Assembly (NCBI RefSeq): GCF_963676685.1
Contig: NC_092356.1
Location: 48,261,601-48,325,600, forward strand
Source: Mytilus edulis
Lineage: Eukaryota > Mollusca > Bivalvia > Mytilida > Mytilidae
Length of the DNA: 64,000 nt
Direction of reading: 5' to 3'
Below are positions 9,981 through 20,114 of this stretch, in pieces; the stretch's first letter is position 1; every line of letters begins with the position of its first letter. The translations under genes were made by a program, and so were the position numbers. The notes below the pieces were generated by a model that worked only from the letters and a program-made list of their open reading frames with translations, ran no database searches and had not been told where the DNA came from.

Positions 9981-11574
9981 AATTAGAGACCAAATAACAA
10001 GGATGTTAACAATAAGATAACTGTTTTTATTTACACATTAGATTACATTTGGTTTAATAGATCTACTGATTCATACGTTTCAATATATTCATATACCTTT
10101 TATTGCGTTAAAAATACCGAAAATCAACATCATCACCGAGATCGATAAAACAATGTCAGTAACTGAAATATATTACTATACAGGTCGAATACACATAACC
10201 TACCTTCTTTATAGAATGGTAAAATGCCTACTCTTGTTACAACCTGCTTGTTTGCGACTTTAAATAATTGTAGTAAAGATATATGTACAGTTGAAATATA
10301 TTGTATTGTGTATGAAATTATCTGTAAATTTAAACATGAAAAACATTGAATAGGAATGCATTTCTATAAATAGTATTGAGGATTTACGTAAACAACGTAA
10401 CATATTTGAACATGTCACTAATTAAATTTATTTGAAAGGTAATGCAAAGATGACATAGATACAATGAAAATAGAATTAGACGATATATAAGTATATCTGC
10501 TTGCATATTCCACTGTTTATTTCTCGCTTTATGCTTGACAATATACTAAATATAGTAATAAAAAAACTATTGATGAAATTCGAATATAATAACTATATAG
10601 TTATCGTAGTGAACTGCATGATGATGTTAACAATACCTGTTATAATATGTAAGCCTTCTGTTTTGCGATGTTCGTAGACAAGCAACTGCATGAACAGTAG
10701 AATAGCGAAAGTTAACGGTTTTCTCCTTTACTTACTACTTGTAACGCATGCGTTCATTAACTATACAGTTTAGATATCGTATTACGATCTATATGGTTTT
10801 TATATATATTTAAAAACACGTAATTTACTCCACTTTGCATTCTTACCTATATATATATAATTGAAGTCATATGATAGTTAAAAATATTTCAAGTTTTCCT
10901 TTGTTTTTATTAATTCTTGCATGCTAGAATCATTATAACAACAACTAAAGTAAGAACCGAAACAACAAATAATTAAGAAGGTGCGGACGATTGTAGATCA
11001 TATCCAGGCATAAATAGACTTACTTATAATGAGAGCTTCTGACTTAAACATGATATTTCGCGTGAAAGAATTCAAAAGCGCTTACTTAAATCAATCAGTT
11101 CAGAATGCATACAACAAAAGGATCGTCGACATCTCTCGTCAAAGATGATATAAAAATAGACCTGATTTGATAAATATTAGAATGGATTTCGTCAGAAGTA
11201 AAGATAATAATACTTTGACTAAAACACAACAGAAAAATATAAAATATGAAACCAAGACTTTAGAAATGTCATGCGTCTGAAGCGTTTTCTTTTGGATATA
11301 TCTTCATTAGGAGCGCTCAATCCAAATATGTATTAGCCACGAAAGATTAAGAAACCAGACAGTTTATCAAAAATAGAGATAAATTAGAGACTTATTTAAG
11401 GTGATCTAATTGCATTTAAGATTTATATGGATGATGCAAAACTTTACGTATAATAGAATATCACCTTGATAACAATGATGATGAAATAGATCATAAACTA
11501 TAATTAAGTGATGTCACTGCCAAATCTGCAAGATAAACCTGATTCGCGTCTGACGTACAAAATATAAGGCTGGC

Positions 11575-11799
11575 ATGCTTGATGAGATTTTTTTACAATC
11601 TCTGGGTAGAATTCATTGCTCCTGCTCAGACTTTGTAAAACGTCATCAGTGTCTGAACAGAAATTTGATGAACCAGGGGTATTTCAAAGAACGTCTTGGT
11701 GTCCCTTTTTAAAAAATTTCAGTGGAAGGTATCAAGGCTTTGTTGGTTAATATTCAACAAGAAACTTCTCGAATAATACACGATAATCCCGAAGCATAG
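11575..11799 (+). pseudogene. Retroelement protein relic with a premature stop
   Basis: The same 74-codon frame is open in the two other X copies. Here C has become A at 11,711, turning TCA into TAA after about 45 codons. The protein has conserved-looking Cys, His and aromatic positions (IHCSCSDFVKRHQCLNR, NQGYFKERLG) and resembles the C-terminal part of reverse-transcriptase-like proteins I recall from bivalves. That family call is weak. It is not an independent gene. Confidence 0.35.
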
Positions 11800-11847
11800 A
11801 TTCTGGGTACTGACGTTGTAGGTCATCTTAATAACGTGTTAGACATA

Positions 11848-11940
11848 TTGGTTCCCAATGCTCGTCATCTCGTATTTTATATAACCCATCGACTTTTTCG
11901 ATGCGAGCATCAATGATTAGTGTTTTGTCAAGAAATCAGA
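11848..11940 (+). repeat. Diverged copy of the repeat that borders the satellite
   Basis: 'cccaatgctcgtcatctcgt' ... 'gatgcgagcatcaatgatta' parallels 19,985-20,065 ('ctcaatgctcttcaacttcg' ... 'ttgagcgtcactgatgagtc') in the same direction. Confidence 0.5.
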
Positions 11941-12339
11941 CCCATGCATGCTTAACACGATATCCCATCATTTCATATTTGATCTTCTTAAAATTCTTCC
12001 ATGATCGAATTATGAATTAAACAAATTTTCGAAGAAATATCAAAATATTAAAAAGGTGTACGACCGTAATTCCGTTTCAAGCAAACATTGACTTACTCAA
12101 GATGAGAGTTTAGGCCAACACAGAGGAATATGAATCATCAGACTTCTTCGTATATTGAATTCGGAATGTATACGGCAAAAGAACATCTCTCGTCAATGGT
12201 GTTGTAAAATTAAGTAATGATTTTATAGATATATGAATGGATTTGTCGAAAGTAACGACAAAAAAACAACTTTCGATTTAGACATCACAGAAAAAGTACA
12301 AATCGTCAAAAAGAAGAGTCATTCTAGTGAGACGAAATC

Positions 12340-12428
12340 AAGGTTCCAATTCCTGAGCTTACAACGACGACGGACGCCAAGTGATGAGAAAAGCTCACGT
12401 GGTCCTTTGGGTCAGGTAAGCTAAAAAT
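12340..12428 (-). repeat. Terminal piece of a dispersed bivalve repeat
   Basis: On the minus strand it reads 'agcttacctgacccaaagga' then 'gagcttttctcatcacttgg' and 'gtccgtcgtcgttg'. I remember this as one end of a very common mollusc repeat. It explains the C-terminal part of a 63-codon frame at 12,233-12,424, which is therefore not called as a gene. Confidence 0.45.
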
Positions 12429-12760
12429 GTAAGATTTGGATAGATAACCAAACAGGACGTTGGACCACATGCATGTGTACCATTGGAAGAAAGTATAGAA
12501 AAAACTAATCTTTGGAAACAAACAGGCAAATTAACATAGGAAGCGAAGAAGCTGTTCAGGATATCTGAGCTACTCGAGATCAAAAGCGTCATTTAGAATC
12601 ACTTTATTTGGAATCGGGATGGGAAAAGTTAAAAATCAGAAGGAACAAATAATTTTTTTTAAACTAGAATATGAATATAGATGTTCCAGAACACTTATCA
12701 TATTTGAAACCTCCTACCTTCACTAAAACAAACAATAAAAATCTACGAAAAGGTTGAAAT

Positions 12761-13263
12761 ATATCGTCGCTGTTATGCAAAAACCTCGTATCTCAATTTT
12801 TTGTGGAAATCTTTTTATTGATTATTTAGAATTAAATATGTATGTTCCACTGTATGCGAAAATATCTGATCTTCTAACCAATCATTAACCTGAATTCTGA
12901 CATGTGACGAAAAAGTGTAGTCGGATTGGTGAGACATTTTGTTGTTCGAAAATATCGTATCTCAAAAGAAAAACACACGGCACGGCAGCTGGCATCATAA
13001 CAGCTACAGTTTACTGAATCAATTTTAGGTTCTCAAAGCTAATAAAGCTTAGAAATAATATGAAAAGCTTTTAAAATACAATATAGGTGCAGACATTTTT
13101 GCTCGTCTTGGTAATTTATTGGTTAGAAGATCAGATATTTTCGCATACAGTGGAACATACACATTAAATCTAAATAATCGATAAAAAGATTTCAGTTTTT
13201 ACTGCCTGGTGTAAAATAATCAAAACCTTAGATACGAGGTTTTTGTATAACAGCGACGATATA
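12761..13263. mobile_element. 503-bp foldback element (copy in X1)
   Basis: The ends ATATCGTCGCTGTTATGCAA... and ...TATAACAGCGACGATAT are inverted copies. Pairing extends inward for over 100 bp with mismatches (for example 'gttccactgtatgcgaaaat' against 'attttcgcatacagtggaac'). The loop is about 235 bp. Identical positions in the other X copies are 30,177-30,679 and 36,405-36,907. It sits directly upstream of a LINE coding tail. Confidence 0.8.
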
Positions 13264-13271
13264 CCAAAAGT

Positions 13272-13360
13272 CCAAACTCGAAGCAGAGTTTCCCTTTTAT
13301 TCCATCTAATATTAAACTGTGGAATTATCTAGATACAAGTATTAGAAATGAACGCTCTTT
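13272..13360 (+). pseudogene. LINE reverse-transcriptase C-terminal tail, cut by a deletion
   Basis: The frame reads SKQSFPFIPSNIKLWNYLDT followed by SIRNERSL, which has the form of the C-terminus of many non-LTR retrotransposon ORF2 proteins (FIPS.I.LWN.L...IR...SL..FK). In the X2 and X3 copies it continues to NSFKF and a stop. Here a 291-bp deletion with a TTT microhomology removes the end. Confidence 0.55.
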
Positions 13361-13364
13361 GGAT

Positions 13365-14630
13365 CTTTAAAGCTTGCTGTTCGGTGTATGCCAAGGCTCT
13401 ATACTGAAGGCCTTGCTTTAACCTATAAATGTTTCATTTATACATTGTGCCTTGAATAGAGAGTTGGCTCATTGGCACTCATACCATATCTTATTGTTTA
13501 TAAGTATATTGATTGCGAATAAATGGTATGTTCTAATTAATTCTATTGGCACTATTTCTTGTACATGTAAATATAAACATATATTGTTTCAATATAATAT
13601 AAATACTGTGTCTGAAACTTATTCAAACTGTTAGACCTGCAAATTTGTGATAGCAAATTGGTGTTTTTTTTCTTTGACGGGATTTGAATTAATGTTATTA
13701 CAACTCTGATTACAAATCAAGTTACAGGAATGAATGGTGAATATTTAAACATACCATGCAGTAAAAATCCATACATACATTGGATTAGAAATATGTAACT
13801 TTAATGTTTGGATCAGTCCTTTTTCTTTGCTTTATGATTCAACCTGAAAGATTATTCACAGTGTAAGACCTTTAATGTCCAGAAAACAAATATTCACTGA
13901 GAGATATGTATACTCTATGGATACCTGTGTTTTGGTATTGCACACGGTCTATTTCTCTGACTGGTATTGACGTCTTTACACTAAATCCATTAGATTTTGG
14001 ATGTGTACCTGTTTTTTTTGTTGTTGTTAGCTTTAAACTAGCAGTCAGTAACTGTGGGTACTCTCAGATCTGTACTAAAAGCCTTTTTTTTTTTTATTGT
14101 TGTTAGGATGTATAATTACCCTCCTACATCCAGTCTGTGTTTTTGTTACTTATTTTTCTGCTTTGTACCAATCTAATAAATTAAGCTCGTTTCAACTGAT
14201 TTATAGTGTGTTCGTATGTTGTACTGTTACACCATTATCCAAGGTGAAGGGTTTGTGCTCCATCTAACCTGTTTAACCCCTCTTCATACTGTCTGTGCTT
14301 GTCCCAAGTCAGGAACCTATAATTCAGTGGTTGACATTTGTTACTGTATATTATATTTGTATCTTGTTCATTGTTTCTTATTTAAGTCAGGCTGTTAGTA
14401 TTCTTGTTTGAATTGTTTCACATTTATTATTGCAGGGCCATTTAGAGCAGACTATTCTGAATTGGTTTTGCTTATGTTTGAAGGTTGTAAAATGATTTAA
14501 AGTTGTGTAATTTAGTCTCTAGTGGAGAGTTGTATCATGGTCAATTCTACAACATCATCTTATAATAAATATTCAAATTTCTCCATTTTATAAATGCTGC
14601 CTTCATCAAGTTAAGTCTTCTGTATGCACT
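13365..14630 (+). repeat. Dispersed bivalve repeats leading into the satellite
   Basis: It contains 'tggatctttaaagcttgctg', 'gagttggctcattggcactc', 'tctttacactaaatccatta', 'agatctgtact' and 'tgtcccaagtcaggaaccta'. The last three also occur in the same order in SDHB intron 1 (54,400-57,340), so this is one dispersed family of about 1 kb. Short open frames here are shadows of the repeat. Confidence 0.65.
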
Positions 14631-16278
14631 TTGATTGGCTAATAAGACCTAACAACAACCTACAAAATTCAAGGTCAATCACACTACCACGAGACTAATG
14701 TTGATTGCCTAATAACATCGAACAACAACCTACAAAACTCAAGGTCAATCACACTACCAAGCGACTACTGTTGATTGGCTAATAGCATCAAACATTGACC
14801 AACAAACCTCAAGGTCAATCAGACTACCAAGAGACTACTGGTGATTGGCTTATAACATCTAACAATAACCTACAAAACTCAAGGTCAATCACACTACCAA
14901 GAGACTACTGTTGATTGGCTATTAACATCAAACAAAGACCTACAAAACTCAAGGTCAATCACACTACCAAGAGACAACTGTTGATTGGCTAATAACATCA
15001 AACAAAGACCTACAAAACTCAAGGTCAATCACACTACCAAGAGACAACTGTTGATTGGCTAATAACATCTAACAACAACCTACAAAACTGAAGGTCAATC
15101 ACACTACCAAGAGACAACTGTTGATTGGCTAATAACATCAAACAAAGACCTACAAAACTGAAGGTCAATCACACTACCAAGAGACAACTGTTGATTGGCT
15201 AATAACATCAAACAAAGACCTACAAAACTCAAGGTCAATCACACTACCAAGAGACAACTGTTGATTGGCTAATAACATCAAACAAAGACCTACAAAACTC
15301 AAGGTCAATCACACTACCAAGAGACAACTGTTGATTGGCTAATAACATCTAACAACAACCTACAAAACTGAAGGTCAATCACACTACCAAGAGACAACTG
15401 TTGATTGGCTAATAGCATCAAACAAAGACCTACAAAACTGAAGGTCAATCACACTACCAAGAGACAACTGTTGATTGGCTAATAGCATCAAACAAAGACC
15501 TACAAAACTGAAGGTCAATCACACTACCAAGAGACTACTGTTGATTGGCTAATAACATCAAACAAAGACCTACAAAACTGAAGGTCAATCACACTACCAA
15601 GAGACAACTGTTGATTGGCTAATAACATCAAACAAAGACCTACAAAACTCAAGGTCAATCACACTACCAAGAGACAACTGTTGATTGGCTAATAGCATCA
15701 AACAAAGACCTACAAAACTGAAGGTCAATCACACTACCAAGAGACAACTGTTGATTGGCTAATAACATCAAACAAAGACCTACAAAACTCAAGGTCAATC
15801 ACACTACCAAGAGACAACTGTTGATTGGCTAATAACATCAAACAAAGACCTACAAAACTCAAGGTCAATCACACTACCAAGAGACAACTGTTGATTGGCT
15901 AATAACATCTAACAACAACCTACAAAACTGAAGGTTAATCACACTACCAAGAGACAACTGTTGATTGGCTAATAGCATCAAACAAAGACCTACAAAACTC
16001 AAGGTCAATCACACTACCAAGAGACAACTGTTGATTGGCTAATAACATCAAACAAAGACCTACAAAACTCAAGGTCAATCACACTACCAAGAGACAACTG
16101 TTGATTGGCTAATAACATCAAACAAAGACCTACAAAACTCAAGGTCAATCACACTACCAAGAGACAACTGTTGATTGGCTAATAACATCTAACAACAACC
16201 TACAAAACTGAAGGTCAATCACACTACCAAGAGACAACTGTTGATTGGCTAATAGCATCAAACAAAGACCTACAAAAG
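14631..16278 (+). repeat. 70-bp satellite array R1, about 23.5 copies
   Basis: The unit in this direction contains 'aaggtcaatcacactaccaa', 'gagacaactgttgattggct' and 'aataacatcaaacaaagacc' then 'tacaaaact' plus C or G. The first four copies are degenerate and the rest nearly identical, as at the edge of a homogenised array. Variants alternate (AACAAAGACC or AACAACAACC; AATAACATC or AATAGCATC; CTC or CTG). The array stops abruptly inside PPP1R35 exon sequence at 16,279. Confidence 0.95.
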
Positions 16279-17504
16279 CATCAGCAGGGAAATTAAACAA
16301 TCTACAAGGAAGACAGTTTAATGCCCCTGTGCCAACCAAAATAAACAGGAACACTTTAATTGACCCTGATTTGGACTTAACCTTGACCCCAGAAAAAGCC
16401 TTAGAACCCAATGATAAAGAACATAAAAGTAATTTAAGAAATGGGGTTTGTGAAGATGGAAAGTTCAAGGGTCAACACAGGGTAAGATTTGAATTGGATG
16501 ACTCTAGAGGATCAAGTGAGGGTGGGGATGAGGAGTCTTCGTTTCTGTTTTCAAGATGTCGACCAGGAAAGCCATACAAACCAGCATCGTATAGTGATGA
16601 TAATGCTAAGGATCTCATTGATTCCTCGTCTAAAAGTGAAAACAAATCTAAAAATAAGCCAACTCAATATACAGTAAATAAGGTGAATAATAAAACTGTT
16701 TATGTTCCTCTGCATGGCAGTGACCAATCAAAGGAAATGAAATTAGCTGATCATTTTGACAAAAAATCAACAAATCAGGATCAGACAGATACTATCAGTA
16801 AACATGAACAAACCTCAGTGTTACCTGAAGTTATATACAATGAACAAACTGATACCAGACCTGTCTGCCATATACAAAATCATAAAACTCAGGAAACCAG
16901 ATCAAAACATAAAGACATTAAGAAACCAGATTCTTCTTCCAACTCTGAAAAAGAGCAGGTACATATAAAAGGTCAAGGAGATTCTGCCCCAAAACGCAAA
17001 GTTAAAGTAAAAAGAGAGACGGCTGGACAGCCTCCTTTATCAGACTATAATTATCCATTTTCGGATGGTATGCCAGACAACTCAGAATATGAACATGTGT
17101 TTAAAAGGCCTGAGTACAACAGTACTTTAAGGATGCGAACAGAACTACAGCAGATAAAAGACAGTGAAATTGATGTAGCAAAAGCTTTAGAGAAGAAATT
17201 ACAACTGTCAGATACTAAGAAAACAGAAATAACAGAAAAGGTAATAATAAGTTATAGAAATAGGTTCAATTTTGCAACTTGAAGTAAAAATATGTCAACG
17301 AAATGGGTAAGATTTGAAAAGGCTTTAATAATCATGTTAATAGAATCAATTTTTAAGATTTTGCATGATGCCTAAGCCCTTGGTGATATGAAATTATGTT
17401 TTGGAACATGGATAAAAGACACAATATTTCTTGAATATTAATAAGATATATATAATCTTCAACTTATGAATATGATTATGACAGCAATGGTAACCACTGA
17501 TGGA

Positions 17505-17650
17505 GTAATTTAATAAAATTGAGAACGGAAATGGGGAATGTGTCAAAGAGACAACAACCCGCCCAAATAAAACAACAGCAGAGAGTCACCAACAGGTCTT
17601 CAATGTAGCGAGAAATTCCCGCACCCGGAGGCGTCCTTCAGCTGGCCCCT
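17505..17650 (+). repeat. Dispersed repeat in intron 1 of the PPP1R35 duplicate
   Basis: 'ggaaatggggaatgtgtcaa', 'gagacaacaacccgcc' and 'gcacccggaggcgtccttca' match wording I recall as a common mollusc repeat. The mirror copy is at 46,420-46,560. Confidence 0.6.
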
Positions 17651-18689
17651 TAACAAATATATACTAGTCCAGTGATAATGAACGCCATACTAATTTCCAA
17701 ATTGTACACAAGAACTAAAATTAAAATAATACAAGACTAACAAATGTTTACTTAATTCAGATTTTCATGTTTATTTTGTCATACAATATCAAAAAGAAGG
17801 TTTTCTTAAAAATTGAACTTACATGTGAAGAAATGTATGGTATACAAAACCATGCAGCAGCCGTGAAACCCAATAAAACCAGAAAAAATACATCTCAAAT
17901 TTGATTTACAATTTTCAAAAATTGATAAATAATCAGTGCTTTTATACATTTTGCCTGTTTTGCCTTTTTCAATTTTTTATGGAAAAGCTTATATACATGT
18001 ATTTATAAATCATTGAATACATTGTACATGTGCTATCTTTTTACAGAAGGATTGATCCATGGGGAAAATACACAAAAGTTTAAGTAATTGTTACATACAA
18101 CATGTACAATGTAATTTGTGTTAACTTATCTACATAATTTAATTGGGTACATGCTAAAGAGTGGTTGAAGACAACATTAAGTTAAAGTAAGGAATATTAT
18201 ACTAATAAATCTGTTGTTTTTATCATTTGATGAAATACCAGTAATTTCTTTATATTTAACAGGCTACATCAAAACTGAACACAAAAGACAGCATGTTTAG
18301 TGGATTGGTAAGCCTGGAAATTCCTGTGGAGGACTTATGTAATCAAGTGGAGCAGACTAAATCTAGCAAAGTATCAAGTAAAACAAGCAGACCCAAATCT
18401 CAGGTATGTTGTAATGGGAATAACATAGTTGATTTGAGATAAATATGAATAAAAGGAGATTTGGTGTATATTTTAGAGGAATGCAAAAGTCATTCAGCAG
18501 TCAACATACAGTTTTCAACAAAATTCCTTTACATATCTCATACTGTATCAAATTTCAATACACACATACATGTATGAAAAAAAAAGTAAACAATATAAAT
18601 ATTCAAATGCAGCCCGTACAATTGAAAAAACATAACCAATTTTATTTTATTGCATAGAGCAAGACATAAAATGTACCATGCACCAAATA

Positions 18690-18895
18690 CAAATATGGCA
18701 TAAAAGTTGCATTGCATATATCTAGTTATTAAATTAGTAACTATCTGAAACTGAAAGAGAGCAACAGATACCAAGTGGACACTCAAACTAGGAAGTCTAA
18801 AACAAACTGACAAAATCATGGAAAAAAGGTAAACAACCACAAGACAAACAACAGAACACAAAACACAACATGAAAAACTAAAGTTTGAGAATCAT
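18690..18895 (-). repeat. Dispersed repeat in intron 2 of the PPP1R35 duplicate
   Basis: On the minus strand it contains 'gtgttctgttgtttgtcttg', 'tttgtcagtttgttttagac' and 'tggtatctgttgctctcttt'. The mirror copy is at 45,180-45,375 with a few base changes. It explains the open frames seen there. Confidence 0.55.
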
Positions 18896-19237
18896 GAACA
18901 CTACCAATAACTTGGGGTGGTTTCAGGTGCTCTGAAAAGGTAAGCAAATGCCACACTGGTGGTTACAACCTAACAGTTGAGATGAATTTATATGGTCTTA
19001 TCATTTGTTTTATTCATCAAATATTTTTTTTTACAGACAGTTAAACATTCCAATGAACCAGATTTGATGGAATTCTTCACCACAGAGTTACAAAAAGAAC
19101 AAGGAGAGTTTTCACTTCCTGGTCTATCAACTCCATCAGAATCTTTATCTACAGCTAGTCATTTTAGAGCTTTTGATTTATACCGTCACAACAGAGTCTG
19201 GGACAATAATAGTTACTTCAGTGTGAAGAAAAAGTGA

Positions 19238-20114
19238 TAGCAACCAACTTTTAGAGAGATTTATAATTATTTGTGACTTTTTTGTACCAGATGGTAGATA
19301 CTTTAAATGATGTGTTGAATTTAATTCATATAAAATTAAACGTGAAGTTTTCAATTTTTGTCTGATGTTTAAGGAAGAAAGAAATCCAACATCCATTTCA
19401 TTTCTTGAATCAGATATCCTCTGAAGATAATGAAGATTTTCCATTTCATTTAAAATTAAAAGTATACCATACATATCTTCCCAAAAAAGAAATACCTGAT
19501 ATTCCAAACTTCAAATAAAACTTTAATACCTCAAATCCTAAAAAGATTTCATATGGTTATAGTAAGAAATTTTAAAAGTCCTAATGGACATTGATATATT
19601 TTTTCTGTTAAATTTTTTTTGGGTGCAAGTTTTAAAACAACATTTTTTTCAACAAAAACAGCACATCCATTTAATAATTGTAATTGCAAAATTTCTACTG
19701 ATTCTCCTGAGTTTAGATTTTGGTCATATGTTTAGCTCACCTTTTTTTTAAAACTGATTAAAAACCACATGGAAAAAATTGTCTAGAATGTTCAGTTCAG
19801 GTACAAATGTTATTTATATTAAGTTTCATATATGTATAGTGTAGATTAAAGCTACATGTAATCGTAGATTGAAAGTATAAAATGTATACAGTTTAAAATA
19901 TGTTTTGTAGAAAATATTAAAATTTCAAATACTGTTCTAGTCTTCCATTATATATTTATTGTATATTTAGGAATTTTTGGTCCTCAATGCTCTTCAACTT
20001 CGTACTTTATTTGGCCTTTTAAACATTTTTGGATTTGAGCGTCACTGATGAGTCTTTTGAAGACAAAGCACTCATGTAAAATTTTAGTCCTGGTATCTAT
20101 GATGAGTTTATTTT
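19238..20114 (+). other. 3' flank of the PPP1R35 duplicate, ending in a dispersed repeat
   Basis: AATAAA at 19,514-19,519 is the likely polyadenylation signal. From about 19,980 a dispersed bivalve repeat runs into the satellite ('gagcgtcactgatgagtctt', 'tcctggtatctatgatgagt'). The mirror of this flank is 43,959-44,838. Confidence 0.6.

Larger units (their letters stand above)
9611..14630 (+). repeat. X module, copy 1 (forward)
   Basis: About 5 kb present three times in the window: here, inverted at 28,518-33,820, and forward again at 33,821-38,566. From 10,177 to 13,360 it aligns to 33,821-37,004 at a constant offset of 23,644, and after a 291-bp gap at an offset of 23,935. Only a handful of base differences were seen by eye. 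The module is mostly old repeat relics: an interspersed tail (9,620-9,980), RT-like and LINE-like protein relics, a foldback, and dispersed bivalve repeats (13,365-14,600). This copy alone carries a nonsense change and a 291-bp deletion. Confidence 0.9.
16279..19237 (+). pseudogene. PPP1R35, 5'-truncated duplicate
   Basis: This is an inverted copy of the gene at 44,839-48,081. Exons are 16,279-17,240, 18,263-18,403 and 19,037-19,237, with intact splice sites and reading frame and a normal TGA. From codon 92 of the full gene to the end of exon 1 the deduced protein differs only near the junction (KLNN here, KFNN there). The first 91 codons, the ATG and the 5' UTR are missing: the satellite R1 is joined straight to the middle of exon 1. 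The open frame runs a short way back into the satellite but without an ATG; the first in-frame ATG inside the gene comes well after the RVRF docking motif. Introns and 3' flank carry several base changes and small indels relative to the intact copy. Probably a non-functional duplicate unless a new promoter and start are used. Confidence 0.9.

Noticed and set aside
12233..12424. 63-codon frame MNGFVESNDK..., conserved in three copies
   Set aside because: Conservation only reflects recent copying; its C-terminal part is the end of a dispersed repeat.
16245..17282. 345-codon ORF starting at 16,245 as a complete gene
   Set aside because: The start is TTG inside a satellite unit and the end runs into an intron; only the exon from 16,279 to 17,240 is real PPP1R35 sequence.
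18538..18861. 107-codon minus-strand frame in PPP1R35 intron 2
   Set aside because: It is a dispersed repeat, hydrophobic by base composition, and differs in length and sequence in the mirror copy.
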